DNA from: Bacillus sp. RO1
Lineage (GTDB): Bacteria > Bacillota > Bacilli > Bacillales > Bacillaceae_I
Assembly (NCBI RefSeq): GCF_012524115.1
Contig: NZ_JAAZWB010000075.1
Coordinates: forward strand, 50,494-114,493
Reading direction: 5' to 3'
DNA length: 64,000 nucleotides
Shown here: one piece after another, positions 36,283 to 45,802 of the stretch
Layout of the letters: every line of letters starts with the position of its first letter
How positions within the stretch are numbered: the stretch's first letter is position 1
Notes under the pieces: generated by a model
What the model was told of the DNA's origin: nothing
Databases searched by the model: none
The model's input: only the letters and a program-made list of their open reading frames with translations
Made by a program: the position numbers and the translations under genes

Positions 36283-38058
36283 TTATCTTTCTTGGTTTTC
36301 CCAGTTGTATATTTCTTCGACCATTTTGGAATACACAGATGAGACATTGTTCTCATCAACCACGTCTAATTCAACCATAACCATGGCATATTTAGGGCTT
36401 TTGATTGGAAAATAACCTGCAAACCACCTATTGTCCAGTTCCCGCCCGTCTTCTGTAAATTTGCCCGTCTGAGCCGTACCGCTTTTTCCTGCAACTTCGT
36501 AAGAGAGGCCGTTCATCCTCCAACCTGTCCCTGTTTCCCCTGCCACTACTTCTCTAAGCAAGTGCTGGAGTTGCATAACGGTATAGGATGATAGTTTCTC
36601 AACATCTCTATCATGGTCAGGAAAAGAAAACAATGTTGTTCCGTTTTTGTAAAGGATGTCACTTACAAGCTTCACTTCCTTAGATTCTCCACCACGCGCT
36701 ATTGTTGCCATCATATTTGCCACGGCGAGCGGAGTCACCTTGACATCTTTTTGTCCAATAGATGTCTGGGCAACCGCGAGGGGAACTCCTTTATCTTCGT
36801 TGCTATCCCAAACCACATTCTCTTTTTCACGAGGGATTTGCACAAATTCATCAAAACCGAACATATCCCCCTTCCATCCAACGGTTCCTGTTAGTCCCAA
36901 CATTGTTGCATACTTATCTAATGCATCTTTATCTTTTTCCACCAACAGCTTTCCAATCTCACCAAAAGTGTAGTTACAACTTTGGGCAAAGCTTTCTTCA
37001 AGGTTAAGACTCCCTTTACGATCTTTTTCTTCTTGAAGTAGTTCCCCCCTAATATCCAAATCACAATTAAACACCGTTTCATTATCCACTACGTTCTCCT
37101 CAATCGCCGCTGCCGTCACGACAGTTTTGAATACTGAGCCTGGAAAATGAGGTTCTAGCATGAAGTTATGTGCACCCGCTCCAACCAAAGGATTTTTTGG
37201 ATCAAGCGATGGTTTTGACACCAATGCAACCACTTCATTTGTCTCAATATCAATAACTACAAGCCCGCCCTTTTTCACTTGGTATTCATTGAGCGTTTTT
37301 TCCGCCAGCTGCTGAATGTTCTTGTCAAGGGTTGTTTGGACAGATAGAGGATAATAGGGATTGGACGGAGACATATACCGGACATCGATTCCAAATAACG
37401 GTCCGCCAAAACGATCCACATGATAGAGTAATTTTGTAGAGCCTTCAGGAAGGATGATTTCATCAAATGCCTCTTCTAAGCCGGAGACTCCGATTGGCGT
37501 ATGCGGGGAATAATTTTCTTTCTCCACCTTGTCGGCATAACGCTTCATAAAGGTCTCAGCTTCCTCACCAGTCACACCAATAACGTGTTCTGCCGTTTTT
37601 TCATCGAGTTCAAACTGGCGATACAGTGCGACTATCCCTGGATATTCAAGGTCATTAATTTTTTCCATTTTCTCATCAGTTAGACTTTCTGATAAAACGA
37701 CTGGTTTTTCCGCATCAGCAAGCAGGCTGTCAATCTCGGATGCATTCATCTCCAAAATACCAGCTAGTTCATCTTTGGGCCAATCGAGGCCATTTAGGAA
37801 AGGGAATAAGATAACACTTGGAAAATAATCGTGAGTTAACGGCAGCCCATTACGGTCGATGAATCTGCCACGGCCTTCATCGATTACAAGAGACTGCGTT
37901 CGTTGTTTGACGCTTGCTTCAATTAGATTTATATGTTGATCGGTAAAGGATTCTGTGCTGATTAGCTGCACTTGAACAAGCCTTCCGATAAGCATGCTTA
38001 AGAGCAGCACGACACAGATTCCGAGTTTATTGATTCTCCCTTTGATTAACCGTTGCAT
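36283..38058 (-). CDS. pbpI: Class B penicillin-binding protein PbpI (YrrR)
   Basis: A 591-residue peptidoglycan transpeptidase. One N-terminal membrane anchor (about residues 8-28) precedes a dimerisation domain and the transpeptidase domain with SxxK in PGSVFKTVV, SxN in AQSCNYTFG and KSGTAQTG. In B. subtilis PbpI is a SigF-linked sporulation protein. The ATG at 38058 is chosen: its ribosome site GAGGTG lies 7 bases upstream, inside the right arm of a terminator hairpin. yrrS follows. Confidence 0.92.
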   Translation of the reverse strand: MQRLIKGRINKLGICVVLLLSMLIGRLVQVQLISTESFTDQHINLIEASVKQRTQSLVIDEGRGRFIDRNGLPLTHDYFPSVILFPFLNGLDWPKDELAGILEMNASEIDSLLADAEKPVVLSESLTDEKMEKINDLEYPGIVALYRQFELDEKTAEHVIGVTGEEAETFMKRYADKVEKENYSPHTPIGVSGLEEAFDEIILPEGSTKLLYHVDRFGGPLFGIDVRYMSPSNPYYPLSVQTTLDKNIQQLAEKTLNEYQVKKGGLVVIDIETNEVVALVSKPSLDPKNPLVGAGAHNFMLEPHFPGSVFKTVVTAAAIEENVVDNETVFNCDLDIRGELLQEEKDRKGSLNLEESFAQSCNYTFGEIGKLLVEKDKDALDKYATMLGLTGTVGWKGDMFGFDEFVQIPREKENVVWDSNEDKGVPLAVAQTSIGQKDVKVTPLAVANMMATIARGGESKEVKLVSDILYKNGTTLFSFPDHDRDVEKLSSYTVMQLQHLLREVVAGETGTGWRMNGLSYEVAGKSGTAQTGKFTEDGRELDNRWFAGYFPIKSPKYAMVMVELDVVDENNVSSVYSKMVEEIYNWENQER

Positions 38059-38064
38059 AAAAAA

Positions 38065-38093
38065 ACACCTCATCAACATTGTTGACGAGGTGT
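38065..38093 (-). terminator. Hairpin with T tract directly before the pbpI start
   Basis: A 13-bp stem (ACACCTCGTCAAC with GTTGATGAGGTGT, 3-base loop) is followed by seven T that run straight into the pbpI ATG. It is a good intrinsic terminator for transcripts from greA, and its 3' arm carries the pbpI ribosome site. Confidence 0.85.
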
Positions 38094-38159
38094 GTTCTTT
38101 TTAATCAAAAGCTGTTCTCTAGTTGATTTGTGTAATTGGCTTCATAGAATAAACGTTAC

Positions 38160-38285
38160 TTTGCGCTACAGGCACTCGCTTTCCGCGGGGCAGTGCTTGA
38201 GCCTCCTCACAACGCTTCAGGGGTCCCAAGTCTACCGCTACCTCCCGCCGGAGTCGAGTGCCTTACGCTACAATCCACTTGTCCG
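38160..38285 (+). repeat. Dispersed repeat B, uninterrupted copy
   Basis: Marker blocks are CGCTTTCCGCGGGGCAGTGC, GAGCCTCCTC, GGGGTCCCAAGTCTACCGCT and CTCCCGCCGGAGTCGAGTGC. The same blocks recur split at about 48475-48881 and 57618-57966. It lies between greA and pbpI; no gene is present in 38096-38334. Confidence 0.75.
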
Positions 38286-38334
38286 TCTAATTTTATTATA
38301 CCAACGAATCTTTAAAGATCAGCTTTTAAAAGTC

Positions 38335-38808
38335 TTACTTTACAGAAACAATCTTCACGTTCATTTCTCCGCCTGGAGTTTGGATGGTTACTTCATCGTT
38401 TACACGCTTACCCATTAGGGAGCTTCCCATTGGGGATTCGTTAGAGATGTTACCTTCGAACGGATCAGCCTCTGCGCTACCTACGATTGTGTATGTTTCT
38501 TCTTCGCCGTCTGGTAGCTCAACAAATGTTACCGTTTTACCAAGGCCGACTGCGTCTGTATCCTTATCTTCTTGGATGATTTTTGCGTTGCGGACCATTT
38601 GCTCAAGTAGGGTGATGCGTCCTTCTACGAATGCTTGCTCTTCTTTTGCAGAATCGTACTCAGAGTTCTCAGAAAGATCTCCGAAGCTACGTGCTATCTT
38701 AATCCGTTCCACTACTTCTTTACGTCTTACAGATTTTAAGTGCTCTAATTCTTGTACAAGCTTGTCTTTCCCAGCTTGTGTCATTGGATATACTTTCTCT
38801 TGTGCCAT
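38335..38808 (-). CDS. greA: Transcription elongation factor GreA
   Basis: A 157-residue factor that rescues backtracked RNA polymerase by stimulating transcript cleavage. The N-terminal antiparallel coiled coil carries the acidic tip ([15 protein letters not shown], with the key Asp/Glu pair) and the C-terminal FKBP-like domain ends in the conserved [10 protein letters not shown] segment. The ATG at 38808 is used. It lies downstream of udk with a terminator between. Confidence 0.97.
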   Translation of the reverse strand: MAQEKVYPMTQAGKDKLVQELEHLKSVRRKEVVERIKIARSFGDLSENSEYDSAKEEQAFVEGRITLLEQMVRNAKIIQEDKDTDAVGLGKTVTFVELPDGEEETYTIVGSAEADPFEGNISNESPMGSSLMGKRVNDEVTIQTPGGEMNVKIVSVK

Positions 38809-38893
38809 GACTTTTCACTCCTTCTAGTAATTGCATTCCCCAATTTACGTTGTATCTTTATGGCAATATGGTTCAAAGCCTATGTAAATGTGG

Positions 38894-38924
38894 AAAAAGA
38901 TGTACCCATTAAATGGAATACATC
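38894..38924 (-). terminator. udk terminator
   Basis: Inverted arms (GATGTATTCCAT with ATGGGTACATC, one bulge and one mismatch) are followed on the minus strand by TTTTTCC. Confidence 0.7.
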
Positions 38925-38970
38925 GTCGCTCCTTCCACAATTGGAAAATTCTCTAGCTTATCATATGTTA

Positions 38971-39606
38971 TTACAAAATCTCTTTTTGTTCAAGAATTGT
39001 TTGAATTTTTGTTACCATCAGGTCGATTGCAACGTGATTTTGTCCACCTTCAGGGATGATAATATCCGCATATCTCTTTGTTGGTTCGATAAATTGATTA
39101 TGCATTGGACGAACTACAGTTACATATTGTTCAATGACAGAATCTATGGTACGTCCTCGTTCCTTGATGTCACGCAGCATACGACGGATGATGCGCAAGT
39201 CTGCATCTGTGTCTACAAAAAGCTTTATATCCATTAAGTTACGCAAACGTTCGTCTTCTAATACCAAAATTCCTTCTACAATGATAACATCTTTTGGTTC
39301 CACTTCAATTACTTGAGATGATCTTGTATGAATGGTGTAATCGTAGACAGGTTTATTTACTGTATCATAGTTTAATAAATGCTGAATGTGTTCAATCAAT
39401 AAGTCGTTATCAAATGCCAAAGGATGGTCATAGTTAGTTTGTAGCCTTTCTTCCATCGGCACATCTGTTTGGTCTTTATAATAGTAATCCTGTTCTAGCA
39501 TTAGGATGGACTTCTCTGTAAAATGATCAAAAATAGCTTTTGTTACACTCGTTTTTCCTGAGCCAGATCCTCCGGCTACACCGATTACGATCGGTTTTTT
39601 CCCCAT
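38971..39606 (-). CDS. udk: Uridine kinase
   Basis: A 211-residue P-loop kinase that phosphorylates uridine and cytidine for pyrimidine salvage. The P-loop [13 protein letters not shown] lies at residues 8-20; the nucleoside site includes DYYYKDQ and YDHPLAFD. It begins 4 bases after trhP2, in the same operon, as in B. subtilis. Confidence 0.96.
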   Translation of the reverse strand: MGKKPIVIGVAGGSGSGKTSVTKAIFDHFTEKSILMLEQDYYYKDQTDVPMEERLQTNYDHPLAFDNDLLIEHIQHLLNYDTVNKPVYDYTIHTRSSQVIEVEPKDVIIVEGILVLEDERLRNLMDIKLFVDTDADLRIIRRMLRDIKERGRTIDSVIEQYVTVVRPMHNQFIEPTKRYADIIIPEGGQNHVAIDLMVTKIQTILEQKEIL

Positions 39607-39610
39607 GGTA

Positions 39611-40882
39611 TTACTGCCCCTTTCGCATCATGTTGTTCGGATAAATCGGCTTTTCCACTTTGAATTTCACAATTTGTAATGGATGGCGGGCAGCATCTAG
39701 TTCATTGCCTTTTTCATCCCAAACCTTCTCTATTTTTTGTGTGAAGTTTTCAATTTCCGGACCGAAGAATTCCACTTCATCGCCTGGTTTAAAAAAGTTT
39801 CTTTGTTGCAAGGTCACCATTTGAGTTTCCTTATCATAGTCAAGTACCAGTCCAACAAAGTCAAAGTCTGTCTTCTTGCTATGGTTGCCAAACATTTGCT
39901 CTTTATACCCCGGAACACCTTCAAAGAAAGCAGGTGCTGTTTCCCGGTTTGCACATTTATCAAGCTCTTCCAGCCATTCTTGTTGGATCGTGAAGTTCTC
40001 AGGATCTGCACAATAAGCGTCGATTACTTTGCGGTACACACTTACTACTGTTGCTACATAATGAATGGATTTCATGCGGCCTTCAATTTTCAAGCTGTCG
40101 ATTCCCAATTCAATCATTCTAGGAATGGATTCAATAAGCTTTAAATCTTTCGGACTCATGGCAAATGGTGCATCACCTTCAGCAAAAAGCGCCTTTTCTT
40201 TGCCACCATCCAATTCGTACAAATCGTAATCCCAACGACAAGACTGGCAGCAGCCTCCACGGTTAGAATCTCGTGCTGTCATATGATTACTTAGCGTACA
40301 GCGTCCAGAGTATGCGATACACATGGCACCGTGAATGAAGGTCTCAATTTCAATGTCAACTTTCTCTTTCATCTCACGAATTTCCTCTGCACTTGTTTCA
40401 CGCGCAAGTACAACACGCTCCAAGCCTTCCTCTTTCCAAAACTGGACTGCTTTCCAGTTTGATAGAGATTGTTGAGTACTTAAGTGAACTTCAAGTTTAG
40501 GTGCCACTCTTCTGCAGGTTTCAATGATGAGTGGGTCAGCAACAATGATTCCATGAACCCCTGCCTCTTCAATGCCGCGAAGGTAATCATCAAGTCCGTC
40601 CATGTTTTCATTGTGTGCGAAGATATTGGTGGTTACATAGATTCTGGCGCCAAATTTTTCTGCAAATTGAACACCTTCCGCCATTTCTTCGAAGGTGAAA
40701 TTTCCGGCATTGGAACGCAATCCATATTCTTGACCACCGATGAAAACGGCATCTGCACCATATTGAACAGCTATTTTTAATTTCTCCAGGTTACCTGCCG
40801 GTGCAAGTAATTCTGGCTTTTTAAAGATCACTCGTTTTCCATCAACTATCTTAGAAATCTTATCATTTATATAGGTTGTCAT
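39611..40882 (-). CDS. trhP2: U32-family tRNA hydroxylation protein TrhP2 (YrrO)
   Basis: A 423-residue peptidase-U32-like protein. The family signature [16 protein letters not shown] is present, with later cysteines (GGCCQSCRW) that form the probable Fe-S site. In B. subtilis YrrN and YrrO act together (TrhP1/TrhP2) in prephenate-dependent hydroxylation of wobble uridine 34 of tRNA. Its neighbours here are TrhP1 and the methyltransferase TrmR, giving the full 5-methoxyuridine set. Confidence 0.93.
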   Translation of the reverse strand: MTTYINDKISKIVDGKRVIFKKPELLAPAGNLEKLKIAVQYGADAVFIGGQEYGLRSNAGNFTFEEMAEGVQFAEKFGARIYVTTNIFAHNENMDGLDDYLRGIEEAGVHGIIVADPLIIETCRRVAPKLEVHLSTQQSLSNWKAVQFWKEEGLERVVLARETSAEEIREMKEKVDIEIETFIHGAMCIAYSGRCTLSNHMTARDSNRGGCCQSCRWDYDLYELDGGKEKALFAEGDAPFAMSPKDLKLIESIPRMIELGIDSLKIEGRMKSIHYVATVVSVYRKVIDAYCADPENFTIQQEWLEELDKCANRETAPAFFEGVPGYKEQMFGNHSKKTDFDFVGLVLDYDKETQMVTLQQRNFFKPGDEVEFFGPEIENFTQKIEKVWDEKGNELDAARHPLQIVKFKVEKPIYPNNMMRKGQ

Positions 40883-40904
40883 AAAAGGTTACCTCCTTTT
40901 CTTG

Positions 40905-41831
40905 TTAATAGACTGTTTCTTTAAAGAAGAATCCAGTATCTAGGGGACGGTGATCTTGTTGGAGCTCTTCCATTTCATTTAGCAGGTCCTCTTTGATGTC
41001 TTCATAGGCTTCTCTGTCATCTGCACAGAGGTCGATTGCTTTTCTGTATCTTTTTGTTACTTCTACTATATATTCAGGTGTTTGTAGTACACCGTCGATT
41101 TTGAAGCTGTCCACTTCTGCATCTATCATTTCTTCTAGTTCATCAATGATGCACATGTCGTTTGGACTCATGATGTGTGTGCCATTTTCATCTTCATAGA
41201 CAGGATACTTATTACTTCTTTCTTTGTCATGAAGGATCATCGCCCGCTCTTTGCCTTTCTCCACTTCCATCTGTTTGCCTTGATATTCAAAATAGTGCCC
41301 AAGCAACGAACGTTTGGATTGGAACATACAGGTCATGCCATGGACTTGGACTTCTATTTCCACTTCTGCATTTTCCTTGATTTCAACAATGGCATCCATA
41401 TTGATTTCTCGAGCCAACACGGCACGTTTAGAGCCTTTTCTGCCCCAATAATTACAGGTGTAGTAGTTGGTTGCAGTCGTTTCCGTATTCCAATGTAGCG
41501 GCATATTGGGAGCAACTTCTTTTGCTGCCATTAAAACAGCCGGGTCTCCGAAAATGACTGCATCTGCCCCTGCTTCATTCAAAAATTGAAGATAGTCGGA
41601 TAATTCGTCCACTTTTTCATTATGAAAGAGTGCATTCATTGCCACATATACTTTTTTCCCGTGCTTATGGGCAAGTTCAATCGCCGCCTTCACTTCATCT
41701 TTTTTGAATTCACCAGCTAAGCGAAGTCCATAGCGTTCTTCTCCGACAACAAATGCATCTGCTCCTGCATCAATTAAATCCTTTAAATTTGTTAAGTTTA
41801 GTGGTGTCACTAATAACTCAGGTTTTTTCAA
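40905..41831 (-). CDS. trhP1: U32-family tRNA hydroxylation protein TrhP1 (YrrN)
   Basis: A 308-residue U32-family protein, partner of TrhP2. The equivalent signature reads EVQVHGMTCMFQSKRS, lacking most of the cysteines of TrhP2, a known difference of the YrrN type. The start is TTG at 41831, which overlaps the stop of trmR (TTGA) and has GAGGTG upstream. Confidence 0.92.
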   Translation of the reverse strand: MKKPELLVTPLNLTNLKDLIDAGADAFVVGEERYGLRLAGEFKKDEVKAAIELAHKHGKKVYVAMNALFHNEKVDELSDYLQFLNEAGADAVIFGDPAVLMAAKEVAPNMPLHWNTETTATNYYTCNYWGRKGSKRAVLAREINMDAIVEIKENAEVEIEVQVHGMTCMFQSKRSLLGHYFEYQGKQMEVEKGKERAMILHDKERSNKYPVYEDENGTHIMSPNDMCIIDELEEMIDAEVDSFKIDGVLQTPEYIVEVTKRYRKAIDLCADDREAYEDIKEDLLNEMEELQQDHRPLDTGFFFKETVY

Positions 41832-42490
41832 CGTTCTTCACCTCTTTTTTTACTGATTGCAATTCCATCACCAACAGGTAAGATTGTGGAGATGTAGTCC
41901 GGATGTTCCATCAACCATCTATTGTATCTGTCAATTTTTTTTACTAGGTTTTTAATTCTTTTCGGTTCTATCGCTTCGTGGTCTTCTGCTACCTTCCCCC
42001 GGAAGAGGACATTATCGGTGATGATGATGCCTGCTTCATTTAAAAGGGTTTCATACATGGTAAAGAATCGCTCGTACTGCCCTTTTGCTGCATCAACAAA
42101 TATGAAATCAAACGGCGCTTCTTTTTCCACTAGCTCAAATACTTCTAATGCATCTCCTAAAACAAGTTGGATTCTATCTTGAAGCCCCGCTTGTTCTATG
42201 TGCGATTTTGCTTGTAAGTATCTATGTTCATCACGCTCTATTGTCACAATGGTCACTTCCGGTAACGCTTGTGCCATTCTGATTGCGGAATAACCGATAG
42301 CTGCGCCTATCTCTAGGATCCTTTTTGGCGTGGAAAGCCTTAAGAGCTGAAGGAGTGTTTCCATTCCGACCAGGTCCATGATTGGGACATTTTCTTTTTC
42401 AGCAAGCTTTTCCATTTTGCTGACAAGTTCATTTCTAGAAGGAGTGAGATTATTCAAATAAGTAATTATTTTATTTTCATTGGCTTCCAA
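41828..42490 (-). CDS. trmR: tRNA 5-hydroxyuridine methyltransferase TrmR (YrrM)
   Basis: A 220-residue O-methyltransferase of the caffeoyl-CoA/catechol type with motif I EIGAAIGYSAIRMA (near 60-73) and the metal-site FIFVDAAKG. In B. subtilis YrrM methylates 5-hydroxyuridine at tRNA position 34 to 5-methoxyuridine, the product of TrhP1/P2. It is the first gene of the trmR-trhP1-trhP2-udk operon; the start is TTG at 42490 with GGAGGCG upstream. Confidence 0.92.
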   Translation of the reverse strand: MEANENKIITYLNNLTPSRNELVSKMEKLAEKENVPIMDLVGMETLLQLLRLSTPKRILEIGAAIGYSAIRMAQALPEVTIVTIERDEHRYLQAKSHIEQAGLQDRIQLVLGDALEVFELVEKEAPFDFIFVDAAKGQYERFFTMYETLLNEAGIIITDNVLFRGKVAEDHEAIEPKRIKNLVKKIDRYNRWLMEHPDYISTILPVGDGIAISKKRGEER

Positions 42491-42612
42491 CGGTGGACGC
42501 CTCCTTTAATCTTGCTAAAAACAAAGAAAATAGAGGTGACCTCGATGGAGGAACCCTCTTTAACGTTACAATTATTTTAGTTCAAAACAACTCGATATAT
42601 TTTACCACAAAG

Positions 42613-42645
42613 AAAAAGGGAATGCGAATTAATTTCGCACTTCCC
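42613..42645 (-). terminator. mltG terminator
   Basis: Inverted arms (GGGAAGTGCGAA with TTCGCATTCCC, one bulged base) are followed on the minus strand by TTTTTCTTTG. Confidence 0.85.
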
Positions 42646-42658
42646 AATACTTTACGAC

Positions 42659-43798
42659 CTATCCATTGTCCTGACTTGAGATATGTTCATTTTTGTCAAT
42701 ATTATGTTCTTCCAACGTTTCGTTGAATAGCACTTCACCATCAGGTGTGGCCAAGAAGTAATAATACTCCGTTTCAGCAGGTTTCAATGCAGCTTGAATG
42801 GATGATAAACCTGCATTGGCAATTGGTCCCGGTGGCAGGCCTTGATGCTTATACGTATTGTATGGTGAATCCACTTCAAGATGCTCATACAACGTTCGCT
42901 CTTTATGTTCACCAAGCGCGTATAACACAGTTGGATCTGTTTGAAGTGGCATTCCTACATTAAGGCGGTTATAGAATACACTTGAAATGCTTTCACGATC
43001 TGTTTGCATAGTTGCCTCCGCTTCTATCAAACTTGCCATCGTAAGCAATTCATGAGGTGTTAACTCTCTATTTCCCATACCTACTCGAACTGCATCATCC
43101 TGAAGAACCTCGTTTGTCTTTTGAAGCATAACATCAATAACTTCTTCTGCCGTAGGATTTTCTACATAGAAAGGATAGGTTGCAGGGAACAGATAGCCCT
43201 CCAAGGCATATTTTACGTCTTCGTCAAACATTTCATCGGTAATGACTTTTGGATATTTCTTCCTCATCTTATCAAGAAATTCTTTGTCATTTGCTTTTTC
43301 CAGAAACTCTTTTTCTGAAAGTCCCATTCTATTTTCAAGGATTACAGCAATTTGCTCCAATTGACGTCCCTCAGGAATAGTAATTTGAAATACCACTTCT
43401 TGTTGAACTCGTCCTTCTTTTAAGTGACCGATAATTTCATCCAAGTTCATAGAAGGACTTAACTCGTATTCTCCAGCCATGAATCCTGATTCATTCTTAA
43501 ACTTTACATAATAACGAAATACTTTCCCATTATTTATGATACCATTTTCCTCTAAAATGCGACCAATCGATGTCGGGGACGATCCTATCGGAATTTCCAC
43601 CTTTTCGGTTTTGGTATCTTCCTCATTCACAGGCTGCAATGCATTTTTTATATAAAAATAACCGCCGCCAATAACTCCAGTAAGGGCTAGCATGAGTATG
43701 ACAAATACTGTAAAGACAATGCGACGCACAATCTTTGCTTCAAAATGTTTTTCCTTCAATTTTTCTTGAATATAGTCTTTATTATTTTTTTCAGACAA
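42659..43798 (-). CDS. mltG: Endolytic murein transglycosylase MltG (YrrL)
   Basis: A 379-residue membrane-bound lytic transglycosylase that cuts nascent glycan strands. One transmembrane helix near residues 26-52 is followed by a LysM-like region (VEIPIGSSPTSIGRIL) and the YceG domain, whose catalytic Glu lies in ASLIEAEA. Start is TTG at 43798 with AGGGGG upstream. Confidence 0.94.
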   Translation of the reverse strand: MSEKNNKDYIQEKLKEKHFEAKIVRRIVFTVFVILMLALTGVIGGGYFYIKNALQPVNEEDTKTEKVEIPIGSSPTSIGRILEENGIINNGKVFRYYVKFKNESGFMAGEYELSPSMNLDEIIGHLKEGRVQQEVVFQITIPEGRQLEQIAVILENRMGLSEKEFLEKANDKEFLDKMRKKYPKVITDEMFDEDVKYALEGYLFPATYPFYVENPTAEEVIDVMLQKTNEVLQDDAVRVGMGNRELTPHELLTMASLIEAEATMQTDRESISSVFYNRLNVGMPLQTDPTVLYALGEHKERTLYEHLEVDSPYNTYKHQGLPPGPIANAGLSSIQAALKPAETEYYYFLATPDGEVLFNETLEEHNIDKNEHISSQDNG

Positions 43799-44043
43799 AA
43801 AAATACCCCCTCTCGTACACCTAACAATTATACAACAAATTCTTTATTTTTTTGACAAAAAAGCGTGTATTTTCTCTTTTCCGACACATTCCCACATCAT
43901 ATTTTACCATTTATTTCGCGATAATCATTACTTTTTTCCTAAATATTTTGAATTTATTAGGGTGTTTTTCTTACAGTCATCTAGTAGTTTTACCATTTTC
44001 AATCAGAATAAAGGGTATGGTAAAATTAATTTGGAGGTAGAAT

Positions 44044-44523
44044 ATGAAACTTACACTATACACGGACTACTCATTGAGAGTTCTATTATATTTAGCAAGT
44101 GCACCTGATAACAACAAACTCATTCAAATTAAAGAGATAGCGCAAGCATATGGTATTTCAAAAAATCACCTTATGAAAGTAACCTTTCATCTTGGAAAGC
44201 TAGGGTATGTGGAGACGATTCGTGGCCGAAATGGGGGTTTGATGTTAGCACAGGAACCCAAGGAAGTGAATATTGGTGAACTCGTGCGGCAAACAGAAGA
44301 GGATTTTCATATTGTGGAATGTTTTCAAGATCATGCTTCCTGTGTGATATCACCTCACTGTAAGCTAAAAGGGGTGTTATACCAAGCGACACAAGCCTTT
44401 ATTTCCGTTTTGGATCAATATAGTTTAGAGGATTTGATTATCAATAAAGAGCAATTAACCACTCTATTGTTTTCAGATATAGAAAGCACGGACGGCCAAA
44501 AAAAAGAGAGCAAACAGGAATAG
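44044..44523 (+). CDS. nsrR: Nitric-oxide-sensing repressor NsrR
   Basis: A 159-residue Rrf2-family regulator. The winged helix covers about residues 1-80 (QIKEIAQAYGISKNHLMKV). Ligands for a [4Fe-4S] cluster are conserved: Cys93, Cys100, Cys106 and the unusual Asp8, as in B. subtilis NsrR. The cluster reacts with nitric oxide and relieves repression of hmp- and nas-type genes. The targets are not in this window. In B. subtilis the gene (yhdE) lies elsewhere. The ATG at 44044 follows GGAGGTAG. Confidence 0.9.
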   Translation: MKLTLYTDYSLRVLLYLASAPDNNKLIQIKEIAQAYGISKNHLMKVTFHLGKLGYVETIRGRNGGLMLAQEPKEVNIGELVRQTEEDFHIVECFQDHASCVISPHCKLKGVLYQATQAFISVLDQYSLEDLIINKEQLTTLLFSDIESTDGQKKESKQE

Positions 44524-44535
44524 CCTGCTTGCTCT
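44507..44535. terminator. Bidirectional terminator, nsrR / yrzB
   Basis: Inverted arms AGAGCAAACAGG and CCTGCTTGCTCT (two mismatched pairs) with T runs on both strands; overlaps the nsrR stop. Confidence 0.85.
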
Positions 44536-44542
44536 TTTTTTC

Positions 44543-44827
44543 TTACTCTTCTTCTTCTGCCAAGAATGTGTTCAGCATTTCTTCAATCATGTCCCACTCT
44601 TCATCCGTTTCAACCGGTTGAAGGTCGCCGCCTTCTTCTGATTCGCTAGGAACGAAGCTTGATGCATGGATTTCAATATCATCCTGATCATCATTTTCTG
44701 CGCCTACTGGATAATAAAGTACGTAGGATTTTCCAAATTCCTCCGAATCAAATGTGAAAAGCACCTCACATAATTGCTCATTTCCGTTTTCGTCTACTAC
44801 TGTGATATTTTGTTCTCCGTGTTCCAT
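44543..44827 (-). CDS. yrzB: DUF1292 protein YrzB
   Basis: A 94-residue very acidic protein of the DUF1292 family ([18 protein letters not shown] start, GAENDD, and an acidic C-terminus). It follows yrrK in the conserved yrzL-yrrK-yrzB order. Function unknown. The ATG at 44827 with AGAGGTG upstream is preferred over a longer frame. Confidence 0.88.
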   Translation of the reverse strand: MEHGEQNITVVDENGNEQLCEVLFTFDSEEFGKSYVLYYPVGAENDDQDDIEIHASSFVPSESEEGGDLQPVETDEEWDMIEEMLNTFLAEEEE

Positions 44828-44843
44828 TATGCTCACCTCTAAT

Positions 44844-45260
44844 TTATTGTTGGCTGTCGAGGTATCCTTGTAAAATGACAACTGCAGCCATCTTGTCTAT
44901 TACTTGCTTTCTTTTTTTTCTACTTACGTCAGCAGAAAGCAGAATTCTTTCTGCTGCTACAGTAGAAAGCCTTTCGTCCCAATAGATGATCGGAAGTCCC
45001 GTTTTGGCAGTCAACATTTCGCCATAATGCTTGCTGGCTTCTCCGCGTGGACCGATGGAACCGTTCATATTCTTGGGTAAGCCGATAACGACTTTTTCAG
45101 GCTTATATTCAGCGATGATCTGCTTCAATCGCTTAAAACCCAAGTTTTTTATTGCTTCATCAATTTTTATCGTTTCCAAGCCCTGTGCTGTCCATCCCAT
45201 TTCATCACTGATGGCAACACCGACTGTTTTGGAACCGACGTCTAAGCCCAAAATGCGCAT
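44844..45260 (-). CDS. ruvX: Pre-16S rRNA nuclease / Holliday resolvase-like YqgF (YrrK)
   Basis: A 138-residue RNase H-like protein. The catalytic Asp7 lies in [13 protein letters not shown], with Glu in [12 protein letters not shown] region and the late Asp in [12 protein letters not shown]. Members process the 5' end of 16S rRNA in E. coli and were earlier proposed as Holliday resolvases. It starts 3 bases after yrzL, in one operon. Confidence 0.93.
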   Translation of the reverse strand: MRILGLDVGSKTVGVAISDEMGWTAQGLETIKIDEAIKNLGFKRLKQIIAEYKPEKVVIGLPKNMNGSIGPRGEASKHYGEMLTAKTGLPIIYWDERLSTVAAERILLSADVSRKKRKQVIDKMAAVVILQGYLDSQQ

Positions 45261-45263
45261 GTA

Positions 45264-45530
45264 CTACTCCTTGCGGTGCTGTTCTAGGTAAGACTTCACT
45301 AATTCTTCAATTAGCTCGTCCCTTTCAATTTTCCGAATAAGCGTTCTTGCTTCTTTATGACGCGGAATGTATGCTGGGTCTCCAGATAGCAAGTAACCAA
45401 CAATCTGGTTGATAGGGTTATAGCCTTTTTCCTGCAACGCTTCATAAACTGTTATTAATACGTCATCCACATTAGCTTCCAATGCATCTTCCGGAAAGTT
45501 AAACTTCATTGTTTTGTCAAAGGAGCTCAT
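45264..45530 (-). CDS. yrzL: IreB family regulatory phosphoprotein YrzL
   Basis: An 88-residue protein of the IreB/UPF0297 family, beginning [15 protein letters not shown] and containing [21 protein letters not shown]. In enterococci IreB is a substrate of the PASTA kinase IreK and modulates cephalosporin resistance. Usually it follows alaS directly; here a repeat element lies between. The ATG at 45530 fits AGAGGTG better than two earlier codons. Confidence 0.92.
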   Translation of the reverse strand: MSSFDKTMKFNFPEDALEANVDDVLITVYEALQEKGYNPINQIVGYLLSGDPAYIPRHKEARTLIRKIERDELIEELVKSYLEQHRKE

Positions 45531-45577
45531 CATTTGCACCTCTCTCTTAGACTTCTTTTTTTCTAGGATCAGCTAAA

Positions 45578-45709
45578 ACCGCTGTTGATTTCCGCCCCGA
45601 GCTTCGCTTTCCTAGGGGCTGACGTGAGCCTCCTCGGCTACGCTTGCGGGGTCTCCACCTAGCGCTATCTCCCTCAGGAGTCTTCGCTCAGTGTTTCAAT
45701 CAACAGCTC
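45578..45709 (-). repeat. Dispersed repeat A, between alaS and yrzL
   Basis: It starts CCGCTGTTGATTTCCGC and ends CAATCAACAGCT, a terminal inverted repeat (GCTGTTGATT with AATCAACAGC). Internal blocks CTTCGCTTTCCTAGGGGC, GAGCCTCCTCGG and CACCTAGCGCTATCTCCC are shared with other copies. The rest of the 45540-45802 gap shows no gene. Confidence 0.85.
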
Positions 45710-45802
45710 TAATATCGCAATTTAACACGAAATTATTTTAACTTAGCCTTTTCTATCTGCTTGTAAATTGTTACCTATATTGTACACCAAATGTCGGCAA
45801 TG

